A stretch of 64,000 bases of DNA from Erwinia sp. JUb26 (GTDB lineage Bacteria > Pseudomonadota > Gammaproteobacteria > Enterobacterales > Enterobacteriaceae). Location of the stretch: positions 527,480-591,479 of the forward strand of contig NZ_RJVB01000002.1 of the NCBI RefSeq assembly GCF_003751505.1. The letters run 5' to 3'. This document shows, in pieces, positions 18,774 through 30,488 of the stretch (its first letter is position 1; every line of letters starts with the position of its first letter). Below the pieces are notes generated by a model that saw nothing but the letters and a program-made list of their open reading frames with translations, was not told where the DNA came from and did no database searches. The translations under genes were made by a program, and so were the position numbers.

Positions 18774-21206
18774 ATGCATAAGACACTTTTTTTGCTGCCC
18801 ATCAGTCTGTTTTTTTTGGCAGCAAACTGTAATGCCACCGCTGAAAAAGAAAAATCGACCGTTCAATCCTCTGCACAGGGTTCAACTGAAGACTGGGACC
18901 TGGAAACATTAAAACGCCACGGCCTGGCTGCGGATGTCATGGAAAACCTGGATCGGCTGGGTAAGATCCCCGCCGGGACAAACGTGGTTGATATTAGCCT
19001 AAACGGCGATTTTATGGGCTCATTTCAGTTAAGGGTCACGCCCCAGGGCGTGATCTGCTTTACTCCTGAAATTTTAGAAGAAATGGGCCTGCCCTTTCCC
19101 GATACGGCGCGTTCTGACGGCTGTTATGACTGGGCAAATAGTGATAATCAAATCAGCCTGGCCTGGCAGCAGGAAACCCAGTCGCTGAGTATTGTTGTGC
19201 CCGCTGCATGGCGAGTGAACCGCCGCCAGGAAGGCGAGACTGGGGGAACAGCACTTGGCATCAACTATAACTATTTCTCCAGCCTGAATATCTCCCGCGA
19301 ACAGCGCAACGGCTACAGCTGGCTGACGCTTGATAGCAGCCTCAACGTCCATAACTGGATGCTTCACAGCCAACAAAATTTTCAGCAGGACGATGAGGGG
19401 CTGACGACGACGGTGAACTCCACTTATCTGGAGCACTATCTCAGCAAATTAAATAAGACATTTGAAATTGGGGAAATCACGGTACATAACACCCTCTTCG
19501 CACTGGACACGATAAAAGGCGTGCAGCTGTCGCCGGATTACATCTTGTCAGAGGATAATGACGGAGGAAACGGCGTTGTGGTTGAGGGAAGCGCCAATAC
19601 GCCTCAGGCTCGGGTTGAAGTACGTCAGTACGACCAGTTGGTTTACACGACATTAGTTCCGGCGGGCCCTTTCAGCCTGGATAATATACCTGTTCAAAAT
19701 CTCAATGCTCCCCTCAACGTCACGGTGGTCGAAACCCATGGTGCCAGCCAGCAATTTGTGGTTCCTGTCACACAGCTCAGACGTTTTACGCGTGGTACCC
19801 CTCCCGGATATAGCCTGGCAGTAGGTAAAATTCAGAATGTGCCGGACGGCCGCGGTGTTCCCGCCATTCTGACACTCAACCAAAACTGGCAGCCGGGGGC
19901 ATGGTGGTCATTACGTAATGGCGCATTACTCAGCGAGCGATATCATTCTGTCGCTCTGGCGCTGGATGGGGTACCGCCCATCCTTGCCGGCAAGGCTTCC
20001 TTTTCACTTCAAGCGATAGCAGAGCAGAACAGCTACCATCACAGCAACGGTTTACAGTTGCTGCTGTCGGGCAATCACAACCTGACGAGAAACGTTTCAC
20101 TCTCCGCCGGACTCAGTAAAAACAGCCCAACATTTGTTACGCTCAATGAGGCGATGCTGGGATCTGCGGAACAAAAGAACCACCAGAATACTGAACTGAG
20201 CCTTTCCATTAACTGGTCCCCGCAGTGGCTGGGGTCGTTGTCTCTTAGCCACAGTCGAACACGTAGCTATCAGAACGCCCGCCTGTGGCGCTATACCATG
20301 CTGAACTGGAACCGTCGCATTGGCCAGAATTTGCGCCTGTCACTGAGCGCTTCAACGGGCAGCGGCGGAAAACAGAAAAACAAAAATATCATGCTGAACG
20401 TTAACTGGTCGATGGGTGAGAAACATTTCCGCCACTACTACCGTTCGTACAATCATCGTGAGGTTGTCGGCAGTGAAATAAATGGGCACCTGTCTGACAG
20501 CAGCGATTACAACCTGTCCGTTGAGCAAGATAACAGCGATCGTACGCGTTCCGTTCAGGCCGCCCTTAATAGCGATATGCGTTATACACGCCTGAGTTTG
20601 TCCGCCCAGCGAGATAATCGCCATTTCAGTAATTACACACTTGGTGTTCAGGGCGCGGTGGCCCTTTACCCTTATGGTGTTGGCTTCAGCAATAATCTTC
20701 TGTCGGACACTTACGGCGTTTTAGCGCTCAATAAACCTCTGGCGGGAGTTCCCATCATCACGTCAGGTGGCACGGCGTGGACCGATTGGCGCGGCAAAGC
20801 CATACTGCCTTATATTCCCCCCTGGCAGGACAGTTCACTGAATATTGATGTCGATAAATTGCCGAAAAACATTGACGTTATTAATGGTCACCGTACGCTG
20901 CATCTGGCCCGCGGCACGTTTAAAAAAGTCCAGATGACCTTGCTTACCGGCATCCGGTTACTGATCACCGCCAGGCTGGCGGACGGCAGGCTATTACCAA
21001 AAGGCAGTACTTTATGGGAAGAGGATCGTATCGTGGCGGAAGCCGTGGACGAGGGCGTGATATTTCTTAGTAATGCAGCTAACAAGGCCAATTTAAACGT
21101 AAAAATTGCCCACTCAACTGAGCAATGCACTCTGAGTTATCAGCTCAGCGATGAGCAAGATGACGACAAAATGCTGTATAAAAAGATTGAGGTGACCTGC
21201 CAATAA
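18774..21206 (+). CDS. Outer-membrane fimbrial usher
   Basis: 810 residues with signal peptide. PapC/FimD architecture: N-terminal chaperone-binding domain (VVDISLNGDFMGSFQLRV), 24-stranded pore with plug (RVEVRQYDQLVYTTLVPAGPF) and C-terminal domains. The closing CxxxC-like Cys pair (EQCTLSYQL ... EVTCQ) is present. The cluster has no separate large adhesin, and the usher is slightly short but appears complete. Its stop lies at the groE-side terminator. Confidence 0.9.
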   Translation: MHKTLFLLPISLFFLAANCNATAEKEKSTVQSSAQGSTEDWDLETLKRHGLAADVMENLDRLGKIPAGTNVVDISLNGDFMGSFQLRVTPQGVICFTPEILEEMGLPFPDTARSDGCYDWANSDNQISLAWQQETQSLSIVVPAAWRVNRRQEGETGGTALGINYNYFSSLNISREQRNGYSWLTLDSSLNVHNWMLHSQQNFQQDDEGLTTTVNSTYLEHYLSKLNKTFEIGEITVHNTLFALDTIKGVQLSPDYILSEDNDGGNGVVVEGSANTPQARVEVRQYDQLVYTTLVPAGPFSLDNIPVQNLNAPLNVTVVETHGASQQFVVPVTQLRRFTRGTPPGYSLAVGKIQNVPDGRGVPAILTLNQNWQPGAWWSLRNGALLSERYHSVALALDGVPPILAGKASFSLQAIAEQNSYHHSNGLQLLLSGNHNLTRNVSLSAGLSKNSPTFVTLNEAMLGSAEQKNHQNTELSLSINWSPQWLGSLSLSHSRTRSYQNARLWRYTMLNWNRRIGQNLRLSLSASTGSGGKQKNKNIMLNVNWSMGEKHFRHYYRSYNHREVVGSEINGHLSDSSDYNLSVEQDNSDRTRSVQAALNSDMRYTRLSLSAQRDNRHFSNYTLGVQGAVALYPYGVGFSNNLLSDTYGVLALNKPLAGVPIITSGGTAWTDWRGKAILPYIPPWQDSSLNIDVDKLPKNIDVINGHRTLHLARGTFKKVQMTLLTGIRLLITARLADGRLLPKGSTLWEEDRIVAEAVDEGVIFLSNAANKANLNVKIAHSTEQCTLSYQLSDEQDDDKMLYKKIEVTCQ

Positions 21207-21244
21207 AAAACGCCCCGTCAGAGATAGCCCTGACGAGGCGTTTT
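21206..21244. terminator. Bidirectional terminator, usher / groEL
   Basis: Stem CGCC-CGTCA/TGACG-GGCG with flanking A6 and T4. It closes the fimbrial operon on one strand and groSL on the other. Confidence 0.88.
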
Positions 21245-21279
21245 GTGGGATGCGCTGCAGGTTCGCAGCGCAGGGGGGA

Positions 21280-22926
<1,647 letters not shown>

Positions 22927-22970
22927 CTAATTTCCCTTAAATTCTTTAGGTTCAGTGAGTTTGGCGTTAA

Positions 22971-23264
22971 TTACGCTTCAACAATCGCCAGAATGTCGTT
23001 TTCAGAGATGATCAGAACTTCTTCGTTGTCGATCTTCTCGGTTTTTGCGCCGTAGCCTTCGTTGAAAATCACCACGTCACCAACTTTCACATCCAGCGGC
23101 TTCACTTCGCCACTTTCCAGGATACGACCGTTACCTACAGCCAGTACTTCGCCACGGGTTGATTTGCCCGCTGCGGAACCGGTCAGCACGATGCCGCCTG
23201 CAGATTTAGATTCAACTTCTTTACGCTTAACAATCACACGGTCGTGCAGTGGACGAATTTTCAT
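22971..23264 (-). CDS. groS: Co-chaperonin GroES
   Basis: 97 residues starting [14 protein letters not shown], with mobile loop [16 protein letters not shown]. It caps GroEL. AGGAG lies just upstream of the start. It is first in the groSL operon behind a heat-shock promoter. Confidence 0.99.
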   Translation of the reverse strand: MKIRPLHDRVIVKRKEVESKSAGGIVLTGSAAGKSTRGEVLAVGNGRILESGEVKPLDVKVGDVVIFNEGYGAKTEKIDNEEVLIISENDILAIVEA

Positions 23265-23345
23265 TGATAGCTCTCCTTTGAGAAGTCCAATCAGTCTTTT
23301 GGGATGAATGCCGGGCTTCGCTCGAAGCTGGCCTCGTGACGGAAG

Positions 23346-23374
23346 AGATAAGGACGAACCCTGCCCCTTTCAAG
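23346..23374 (-). promoter_or_regulatory. Sigma-32 heat-shock promoter of groSL
   Basis: Minus strand: -35 CTTGAAA (23368-23374), 14-base spacer, -10 CCTTATCT (23346-23353). This fits the sigma-32 pattern CTTGAAA-N(11-16)-CCCCATNT and lies about 80 bases upstream of groS. Confidence 0.85.
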
Positions 23375-23435
23375 GGCTGGAAATTATTTTTTTTACATAT
23401 GTCGCCATTTGCGTGGTTTTTAAGCAATCGGCAGC

Positions 23436-23468
23436 AAAAAAAACGGCGCGACCATCAGGTCCGCGCCG
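23436..23468 (-). terminator. Terminator of fxsA
   Basis: Minus-strand stem GGCGCGGAC/GTCGCGCC followed by T8. It separates fxsA from the groSL promoter. Confidence 0.85.
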
Positions 23469-23491
23469 CCGGGAATCGTGACGTTCAGGGC

Positions 23492-23953
23492 TTAACGCCG
23501 ATCGTCGCGATCGTCATGTTCGATAAGATTGTTCTCTTTGCGTTCATATTCACCATCAACGGTGAATCCGCTGTTGCCGTTGGCTCGGCCACCGCCCCAG
23601 ACGCGCAGATGCGGCATCAGTTTCAGCGTCAGATGCTTCTGCACCGGAGGCAGCAGCAGTAACAGACCGACAAAGTCGGTGAAGAAGCCGGGGATCAGCA
23701 GCAGGAAGCCCGCCAGGATCAGCGAAACGCTTTTGACCATTTCGGCAGCCGGGCTCTCGCCCGCGTTAAGCTTCTGCTGCATTAGCATAAAGTTTTTCAT
23801 CCCCTGGTTTTTAACCAGCGAGATGCCGATACAGGAGGTAAAAATCACCAGCAGCATGGTGAGTAAGACCCCAAGGACGTGGGCAACCTGAATAAAGAGT
23901 GAAATCTCAATCCAGACCAGCACGAAGATGACTAAGAACGGTAACCAACGCAC
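23492..23953 (-). CDS. fxsA: FxsA, membrane protein associated with phage exclusion
   Basis: 153 residues from the GTG at 23951-23953, which has GAGGAG six to eleven bases upstream and starts VRWLPFLVIF as E. coli FxsA starts MRWLPF. Inner-membrane protein with several hydrophobic segments (IFVLVWIEISLFIQVAHVLG; AGFLLLIPGFFTDFVGLLLL) and a charged C-terminal tail. In E. coli extra copies suppress F-mediated exclusion of phage T7; its normal role is unclear. Confidence 0.93.
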   Translation of the reverse strand: MRWLPFLVIFVLVWIEISLFIQVAHVLGVLLTMLLVIFTSCIGISLVKNQGMKNFMLMQQKLNAGESPAAEMVKSVSLILAGFLLLIPGFFTDFVGLLLLLPPVQKHLTLKLMPHLRVWGGGRANGNSGFTVDGEYERKENNLIEHDDRDDRR

Positions 23954-24410
23954 CGTATTCTCCTCTGTAGTGGCCACCCCGCTGGAGGCGGAGCGGCAGA
24001 AAATGGCGATCCTGAGGACCGATATTATAGAAGATGGGAGCGGCCTGGCCCGTTTTCAACCATAAATGTGGAATTTCATCCCTCCGCATCTTTTGCCGGA
24101 ACGATCACATATTATTGAAGATGTTTGAAATGGCACGCACTTTAAGTGATCTGGATTCCGTCTTTTTGCTGGCAACAGAATATGATCGTGCCTGAGCGGT
24201 CACGAACGGATAAAATACGGCTCAGGGCGTTTAACGCCACGATAATCCCCGGTGACCTGATTCCGAGCTGGTTATTGTTGCTGACATACGTTGTACACGG
24301 ACAGTACGCAGGATCGACTCCGTGCTGACGAAACGTTCAGTACCTGTTGCCAGAGAAGGCAGGCGCTTAAATTGTGTAGATTTCCCGGCAGTTCTAACAA
24401 GAAGGTTCTC
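23954..24410. other. Long leader region upstream of aspA
   Basis: About 450 bases between divergent fxsA and aspA. E. coli has yjeH nearby, which is absent here. CCTGAGC/GCTCAGG arms (about 24194-24226) could form a structure in the aspA leader. I see no clean CRP or FNR site and no gene. Confidence 0.4.
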
Positions 24411-25841
24411 ATGGCTAATAACATTCGTATCGAAGAAGACCTGTTAGGTATACGTGAAGTTCCGGCGGATGCTTACTACGGTGTTCATACTCTGCGTGCG
24501 ATTGAAAACTTCTACATCAGTAACAGTAAAATCAGCGATATACCCGAATTTGTTCGCGGCATGGTGATGGTGAAAAAAGCCGCCGCACTGGCCAATAAAG
24601 AGCTGCAAACTATCCCCCGCAACGTCGCCAATGCCATCGTCAGCGCCTGTGATGAAGTGCTGAACAACGGCAAGTGCATGGATCAGTTCCCGATCGACGT
24701 GTATCAGGGCGGCGCGGGCACCTCGGTGAACATGAACACCAATGAGGTGCTGGCGAACATTGGCCTTGAGCTGATGGGCCACCAGAAAGGCGAGTATCAG
24801 TACCTGAATCCGAACGATCACGTGAACAAATGTCAGTCCACCAACGATGCCTACCCAACCGGCTTCCGCATCGCGGTGTACAGCTCGATCCTCAAACTAC
24901 TTGATGCCATTGCCCAGCTGAGCGAAGGTTTTCAGCGCAAAGCGGTTGAGTTCCAGACTATCCTGAAAATGGGCCGTACCCAGCTGCAGGACGCGGTACC
25001 GATGACCCTCGGCCAGGAATTCCATGCCTTTAACGTACTGCTGAATGAAGAGATCAAAAGCATTCTGCGCACCGGCGAGCTGCTGCTGGAGGTGAACCTG
25101 GGCGCCACGGCGATCGGTACCCGACTGAATACGCCGGACGGCTATCAGCAGCTGGCGGTGCAGAAACTGGCCGAAGTCAGCGGCCTGCCGTGCGTTCCTG
25201 CCGAGGACCTGATTGAAGCGACCTCCGACTGCGGTGCCTACGTGATGGTGCACAGCTCGCTGAAGCGCCTGGCGGTGAAGCTGTCGAAAATCTGTAACGA
25301 TCTGCGCCTGCTCTCTTCCGGCCCGCGCGCCGGCCTGAATGAAATCAACCTGCCGGAGCTGCAGGCGGGTTCTTCCATCATGCCAGCCAAGGTGAACCCG
25401 GTGGTGCCGGAAGTGGTCAATCAGGTCTGCTTCAAGGTGATTGGCAACGATATTACCGTCACCATGGCGTCCGAAGCGGGCCAGCTACAGCTCAACGTGA
25501 TGGAGCCGGTGATTGGCCAGGCGCTGTTTGAATCGGTGCATATTCTGACCAACGCCTGCTACAACCTGCTGGAAAAATGCGTCGACGGCATCACCGCCAA
25601 CAAAGCGGTATGCGAAGCCTACGTATTCAATTCCATCGGCATCGTCACCTACCTCAACCCGTATATCGGCCACCACAACGGCGATATCGTCGGTAAGATC
25701 TGTGCCGAAACCGGTAAGAGCGTGCGTGAAGTCGTGCTGGAGCGCGGTCTGCTGACCGAAAGCGAGCTGGATGACATTTTCTCCACCCAGAACCTGATGT
25801 TCCCGGTCTATAAAGCAAAACGCTACACTGATGATAACTAA
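24411..25841 (+). CDS. aspA: Aspartate ammonia-lyase
   Basis: 476 residues from the ATG at 24411; the upstream 40 codons of the open frame have no counterpart in the family. It deaminates L-aspartate to fumarate and ammonia. The fumarase/aspartase signature [11 protein letters not shown], containing the catalytic-loop serine, is present, as are [17 protein letters not shown] and [14 protein letters not shown]. It is followed by dcuA, the exchanger that imports aspartate and exports succinate; with frdABCD they complete anaerobic fumarate respiration. Confidence 0.98.
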   Translation: MANNIRIEEDLLGIREVPADAYYGVHTLRAIENFYISNSKISDIPEFVRGMVMVKKAAALANKELQTIPRNVANAIVSACDEVLNNGKCMDQFPIDVYQGGAGTSVNMNTNEVLANIGLELMGHQKGEYQYLNPNDHVNKCQSTNDAYPTGFRIAVYSSILKLLDAIAQLSEGFQRKAVEFQTILKMGRTQLQDAVPMTLGQEFHAFNVLLNEEIKSILRTGELLLEVNLGATAIGTRLNTPDGYQQLAVQKLAEVSGLPCVPAEDLIEATSDCGAYVMVHSSLKRLAVKLSKICNDLRLLSSGPRAGLNEINLPELQAGSSIMPAKVNPVVPEVVNQVCFKVIGNDITVTMASEAGQLQLNVMEPVIGQALFESVHILTNACYNLLEKCVDGITANKAVCEAYVFNSIGIVTYLNPYIGHHNGDIVGKICAETGKSVREVVLERGLLTESELDDIFSTQNLMFPVYKAKRYTDDN

Positions 25842-25870
25842 AAATAAGCGATTTACCCGATAGCCCTTTT

Positions 25871-25905
25871 AAGGCACGTCAGTTCAGCGAACGACGTGCC
25901 TTTTT
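25871..25905. terminator. Terminator between aspA and dcuA
   Basis: AAGGCACGTC/GACGTGCCTT stem with a 12-base loop and T5. dcuA may therefore depend on readthrough or its own promoter. Confidence 0.88.
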
Positions 25906-25960
25906 ACTTTTCACGGTCTACAAATCATTAACAACTTATTATCAGTAATTTAAGGAGCAC

Positions 25961-27265
25961 ATGATGTTGCTACCCGAGCTTGTCGTTGTCCTGCTGGCCA
26001 TTTACCTCGGTGCCCGGCTGGGCGGGATCGGTATTGGTTTTGCCGGTGGTTTAGGCGTGCTGGTGCTGACCCTGGGGTTCCAGATAAAACCCGGTGCCAT
26101 TCCTTTTGACGTGATTGAAATCATCATGGGGGTGATTGCTGCGATTGCCGCGATGCAGATCGCCGGCGGGATGGATTACCTGGTCAACCTGGCCGAGCGC
26201 CTGCTGCGTAAGCACCCGCGCTATATCACCTTTCTGGCACCGCTGGTCACCTACGGCATGACGCTGCTGGCGGGCACCGGACATACCGCGTTTTCCACCC
26301 TGCCGGTGATTGCCGAGGTAGCGAAGGAGCAGGGCGTGCGCCCTTCCCGCCCGCTGTCGATCGCCGTAGTCGCCTCGCAGATTGCCATTACCGCCTCCCC
26401 TATCTCCGCCGCCGTGGTGTTTCTGGCCGCGCTGCTGGAACCGAAAGGCGTCAGCTACCTTGGGCTGCTGGCGGTGGCGATCCCCTCAACGATGGCCGCG
26501 ATTTTTATCGCCGCGCTGGTGACCAACTTCCTCGGTAAGGAGCTGAAAGACGATCCGGTTTACCAGGCGCGCCTGGCGAAGGGCGAGGTTTCGCTGCGCG
26601 GTGCCAGTCAGTTCGAAGAGAAACCCGGGGCGAAGCTGTCCGTACTGCTGTTTTTAGTCGGCATCGTGGCGGTGGTGTTCTACGCCACGGCCATCAGCGA
26701 CGCCGTTGGTCTGATCCAGAATCCGGTACTGCCGCGCAACGAAGCGATTGTGGTGTTTATGCTGACCGTCGCCACGCTGATCTGCCTGACCTGCAAGGTG
26801 GATACCGGTGAGATCCTCAGCGCCAGCACCTTTAAATCCGGTATGAGCGCCTGCGTCTGCGTGATGGGCGTTGCCTGGCTGGGGGACACCTTTGTCAAAG
26901 CGCACATAGGCGAAATTCAGACCGTCGCCGGCGATCTGCTGGACAGCTATCCGTGGATGCTGGCGATCGTGCTGTTCTTCGCCTCCACACTGCTTTATTC
27001 CCAGGCGGCGACCACCAAAGCATTGATGCCCGCCGCACTGCTGCTCGGTGTTTCACCGGTGACAGCGGTGGCCTCCTTCGCGGCGGTGTCGGCGCTGTTT
27101 GTGCTGCCGACCTACCCAACGCTGCTAGCCGCCGTTGAGATGGACGATACCGGCTCCACGCGCATCGGCCGCTTCGTCTTCAACCACTCCTTCCTGATCC
27201 CCGGAACGCTGGCGATTATGCTCTCCGTCGCGTTTGGCTTCCTGATTGGGCATTTAGTGCTGTAG
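25961..27265 (+). CDS. dcuA: Anaerobic C4-dicarboxylate transporter DcuA
   Basis: 434 residues (E. coli 433) with AAGGAG before the ATG. Inner-membrane antiporter for aspartate, fumarate, malate and succinate, with 10-12 hydrophobic segments. Conserved parts: ARLGGIGIGFAGGLGVLVL, TLPVIAEVAKEQGV, SQIAITASPISAAVV, GMSACVCVMGVAWLGDTF, LYSQAATTKALMPAALLLG. It sits directly downstream of aspA, as in E. coli. Confidence 0.97.
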   Translation: MMLLPELVVVLLAIYLGARLGGIGIGFAGGLGVLVLTLGFQIKPGAIPFDVIEIIMGVIAAIAAMQIAGGMDYLVNLAERLLRKHPRYITFLAPLVTYGMTLLAGTGHTAFSTLPVIAEVAKEQGVRPSRPLSIAVVASQIAITASPISAAVVFLAALLEPKGVSYLGLLAVAIPSTMAAIFIAALVTNFLGKELKDDPVYQARLAKGEVSLRGASQFEEKPGAKLSVLLFLVGIVAVVFYATAISDAVGLIQNPVLPRNEAIVVFMLTVATLICLTCKVDTGEILSASTFKSGMSACVCVMGVAWLGDTFVKAHIGEIQTVAGDLLDSYPWMLAIVLFFASTLLYSQAATTKALMPAALLLGVSPVTAVASFAAVSALFVLPTYPTLLAAVEMDDTGSTRIGRFVFNHSFLIPGTLAIMLSVAFGFLIGHLVL

Positions 27266-27443
27266 TTCAGCCTGTCTCGGGCCGTTCGCCACAGCGTGCG
27301 GCCCTTATCCCCCGTCGACACCATCCCGATAAAAGCCATCCCCGTTTTGCCATGCTATCATCTGCACTTGCCGTACAAGGAATAGCCGACGGATCCGCTT
27401 CGCGGTCTGTTTCAGCCCCAAATGGAGAGAGCCAACGCCCGTT
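27266..27443. other. dcuA-dsbD gap; cutA not present
   Basis: 178 bases. In E. coli cutA lies here. There is no room for its roughly 112 codons, and no residual reading frame is visible. A GGGCCG/CGGCCC inverted repeat (about 27280-27305) may end the dcuA transcript. Confidence 0.5.
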
Positions 27444-29327
27444 ATGATCCCACGAATTTTAACTTCTTTTTTACTGCTGTTGTGTGCCCTGTTCAGCGTC
27501 AGCGGCAGTGCATCGCTTTTCGGCCAGGGCAGTAACAGCCAGTTTGTGCCGGTTAATCAGGCTTTTGCTTTTGACTTCAGTCAGCAGGATAAACAGCTCA
27601 CGCTCAGCTGGCAGATCAAGCCCGGCTACTACCTCTATCGTCAGCAGATGCAGATTCGCGTGCAAAACGCCACGCTGGCGAAATGGGAGCTGCCTGCCGG
27701 CAAGCCGCATGAGGATGAGTTCTACGGCAAAACCGAAATCTACCCTGAAAACCTGACGCTGCCGTTTACTATTCAGCAGGCGGGTGCCGGGGCGCAGCTC
27801 ACCGTCACCTATCAGGGCTGCGCTGCCGTTGGATTTTGCTATCCGCCGGAAACCCGCAGCGTACCGCTTAGCGCAGTCTTCGGGCAGGAATCCGCGTCCG
27901 CGCCGGGCGCACCCGTCGCGACGCCACCGATGGAGAATTCCCCTGCCACAACCGGTACTCCGTCTGCCGCTGAAGCTTCGCCACTTGCCCACGGCGATAC
28001 GTCCGCCGTTGCCGCTTCCCCACTCGCAGCCAGCACCCCGTCCGCTGCTGATGCGGCACAGGGTGCCGCAAATAACCCGTCCGCTACCGCAGCGCCGGTG
28101 GATGAGCCCACGTCGCTGCCGTTCTCCCCGCTGTGGGCGTTACTGATTGGTATCGGCGTGGCCTTTACACCCTGCGTACTGCCGATGTACCCGCTGATTT
28201 CCGGCATCATTCTCGGCGGCAGCCGCAAATTCAGCCTGGGCCGCCTGTTTATGCTGGCGATGATTTATGTCCAGGGGATGGCGCTTACCTATACGATAAT
28301 GGGTATCGTCGTGGCGGCAGCGGGTCTGCGCTTCCAGGCGGCGCTTCAGGCCCCTGCCGTGCTGATCGGCCTGTCGGTGCTGTTTATCGTACTGGCACTA
28401 TCAATGTTTGGTCTGTTTACACTACAGCTGCCTTCCTCCCTGCAAACCCGGCTTACCCTGTGGAGCAATCGCCAGCAGGGCGGATCGCTGGCGGGCGTGT
28501 TCCTGATGGGCGCGCTGGCCGGGCTAATCTGCTCCCCCTGCACCACCGCGCCGCTGAGCGCGATCCTGCTGTATATCGCCCAGAGCGGCAATATGCTGGC
28601 GGGAGCCGGTACGCTCTACCTCTATGCGCTGGGTATGGGCCTGCCGCTGATCGCCATTACGCTGTTTGGCAACCGCCTGCTGCCGAAGAGCGGCCCGTGG
28701 ATGCAAACGGTCAAAGAGGGCTTTGGCTTCGTGATCCTTGCCCTGCCGGTGTTCCTGCTGGAACGAGTGATCGGCGATGTCTGGGGGCTACGGTTGTGGA
28801 GCCTGCTCGGTGTCGCTTTCTTCGGCTGGGCGTTTATCAGCAGCCTGAAGGGCAGTCGTGGCTGGCTGCGCGTACTTCAGGTGATCCTGCTGGCAGCAAT
28901 GCTGATTGCCGCGCGTCCGCTGCAGGACTGGGCGTTTGGGCATCAGGCCAGCGCTGCGTCCGCTGTACATCTTAAGTTCCAGCGCATCAGCAGCGCGGCG
29001 CAGCTCGACCAGACGTTACAGGCCAGCGGTGGAAAAATCACCATGCTGGACCTGTATGCGGACTGGTGCGTGGCGTGCAAAGAGTTTGAGAAATACACCT
29101 TTAGCGATAAGCAGGTGCAGTCAGCGCTGAGCAACGTGCAGCTGCTACAGGCCGATGTCACCCGCAACAGCAGCACGGACAGCGCGCTGCTGCAGCATTT
29201 GCAGGTGCTGGGGCTGCCGACCATCCTGTTTTTCGATGCCGGTGGTCACGAGATCCCTGGCTCACGCGTCACCGGCTTTATGAAGCCGGATGATTTCCAC
29301 CAGCATTTGCAGAAAGTGACACCATAA
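27444..29327 (+). CDS. dsbD: Thiol:disulfide interchange protein DsbD with enlarged linker
   Basis: 627 residues against 565 in E. coli. It carries electrons from cytoplasmic thioredoxin across the inner membrane to periplasmic DsbC, DsbG and CcmG. Signal peptide at 1-23; N-terminal domain with C126/C132 ([10 protein letters not shown]); eight-helix membrane domain with TPCVLPMYP (C244) and [10 protein letters not shown]-terminal thioredoxin-like domain with [14 protein letters not shown]. All six redox cysteines are present. The extra length is in the linker, residues about 146-226, a run of Ala, Pro, Ser and Thr with imperfect repeats ([30 protein letters not shown]). Confidence 0.97.
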   Translation: MIPRILTSFLLLLCALFSVSGSASLFGQGSNSQFVPVNQAFAFDFSQQDKQLTLSWQIKPGYYLYRQQMQIRVQNATLAKWELPAGKPHEDEFYGKTEIYPENLTLPFTIQQAGAGAQLTVTYQGCAAVGFCYPPETRSVPLSAVFGQESASAPGAPVATPPMENSPATTGTPSAAEASPLAHGDTSAVAASPLAASTPSAADAAQGAANNPSATAAPVDEPTSLPFSPLWALLIGIGVAFTPCVLPMYPLISGIILGGSRKFSLGRLFMLAMIYVQGMALTYTIMGIVVAAAGLRFQAALQAPAVLIGLSVLFIVLALSMFGLFTLQLPSSLQTRLTLWSNRQQGGSLAGVFLMGALAGLICSPCTTAPLSAILLYIAQSGNMLAGAGTLYLYALGMGLPLIAITLFGNRLLPKSGPWMQTVKEGFGFVILALPVFLLERVIGDVWGLRLWSLLGVAFFGWAFISSLKGSRGWLRVLQVILLAAMLIAARPLQDWAFGHQASAASAVHLKFQRISSAAQLDQTLQASGGKITMLDLYADWCVACKEFEKYTFSDKQVQSALSNVQLLQADVTRNSSTDSALLQHLQVLGLPTILFFDAGGHEIPGSRVTGFMKPDDFHQHLQKVTP

Positions 29328-29391
29328 ACAACACTAAGGTCTTATTGCGCATCCGTGGCGATGCCAGACCGGAACAGAAAAGGAGAGCCAA

Positions 29392-29970
29392 TTGCAGCGT
29401 GAACAGGTACTCGAGCATGCCCTGAATATCCTCGAGAAATACGGATTGGCGGCAACAACCTCTCTTACCATGCTGGTCGGAGAGCTGGATTGCTCAGAAG
29501 AAGAGATCAAGCGTTTCTGGCCCGATCGTGAAGCGCTTCTGTATGACGCCCTGCGCTATCACGGCGATCAAATTGACGTCTGGCGTCGCCAGCTGCTGCT
29601 GGATGAAAACCTGAGCCCCGGGCAGAAGCTGCTGGCACGCTACCAGGTGCTGACAGATGCGGTGAATAACCAGCGCTATCCCGGCTGTCTGTTTATTGCC
29701 GCCTGTAGCTTCTATCCGCAGGCCGACCATCCGATCCACCAGCTTGCTGAACAGCAAAAGAAGGCATCCTGGCAGTATACCCACGAGCTGCTGGCTACGC
29801 TGGGCGCGGATAATCCCACGCTGGTCGCCCATCAGATGGAGTTAATTCTGGAAGGCTGCCTGTCACGATTGTTGGTGAAACGTCAGGTGCAGGACGTTGA
29901 AACCGCCCGCCGGCTGGCCGAGGACGTGCTGGCTATCGCGATGTGCCGCAAGAACGGTGCACTGTCCTGA
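29392..29970 (+). CDS. yjdC: TetR-family regulator YjdC
   Basis: 192 residues with a TTG start preceded by AGGAGAG. The N-terminal helix-turn-helix ends at [17 protein letters not shown]; the C-terminal half [19 protein letters not shown] and [14 protein letters not shown] are nearly as in E. coli YjdC. It follows dsbD by 64 bases, as in E. coli. Its targets are unknown to me. Confidence 0.9.
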   Translation: MQREQVLEHALNILEKYGLAATTSLTMLVGELDCSEEEIKRFWPDREALLYDALRYHGDQIDVWRRQLLLDENLSPGQKLLARYQVLTDAVNNQRYPGCLFIAACSFYPQADHPIHQLAEQQKKASWQYTHELLATLGADNPTLVAHQMELILEGCLSRLLVKRQVQDVETARRLAEDVLAIAMCRKNGALS

Positions 29971-30041
29971 GCAGCTTTTGCGCCATCAGAGCAAAAAGCA
30001 GGCAGTTGGCGGGGATTTAGGTATTTTTTATGACAAAGCCG

Positions 30042-30070
30042 TTGACGCCGAACGGCCATTACGGTTTAAT
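30042..30070 (+). promoter_or_regulatory. Promoter of tRNA-Phe
   Basis: -35 TTGACG (30042-30047), 17 bases, -10 TTTAAT (30065-30070), G+C-rich discriminator GCGCCCCG. The tRNA begins only about ten bases after the -10, so the precursor has almost no 5' leader. Confidence 0.85.
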
Positions 30071-30080
30071 GCGCCCCGTT

Positions 30081-30156
30081 GCCCGAATAGCTCAGTCGGT
30101 AGAGCAGGGGATTGAAAATCCCCGTGTCCCTGGTTCGATTCCGGGTTCGGGCACCA
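30081..30156 (+). tRNA. tRNA-Phe (GAA)
   Basis: 76 nt from GCCCGAATAGCTCAGTCGG to GGGCACCA, anticodon GAA in GATTGAAAATC, encoded CCA. It corresponds to pheU of E. coli, which also follows yjdC. It is a known integration hotspot, and E. coli gene order stops here. Confidence 0.98.
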
Positions 30157-30163
30157 TATTTAA

Positions 30164-30188
30164 AGAACCCGCCTAACGGCGGGTTTTT
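30164..30188 (+). terminator. Terminator of tRNA-Phe
   Basis: AACCCGCC-TAAC-GGCGGGTT stem followed by T run, eight bases after the tRNA. Confidence 0.9.
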
Positions 30189-30488
30189 GCTTTTCAGCGT
30201 TCCGGTAGATTTCCGGTCGTCTTAGCCACATATGTCGCAACTCTGCCACTTCCATCCAGCCTGAGCATTTCTCACGCGCAGTTACCCGCTTTTCGAGCCG
30301 CTGTGACGTTGCCTGCCACACCTCAAATTGCCCATACACACTATTCCGACCCTATGATCATGACCTCCCAGACATTCATTCTGAAAGTGCTTTGACACCT
30401 TTCCTGCACGTAAAAAAACGATGAACTCACAGTTAAAAGTGGGCGCAGCGACGGTGGAATGAGTCTGCTACGTCGTCGGCGCTTTTGG
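30189..30488. other. Intergenic after tRNA-Phe
   Basis: 300 bases with no gene, no integrase remnant that I can recognise, and no repeat of the tRNA 3' end. Confidence 0.45.

Noticed and set aside
30157..30488. Prophage or integrase remnant after tRNA-Phe
   Set aside because: I looked for an integrase fragment and for a repeat of the tRNA 3' end and found neither in the window.
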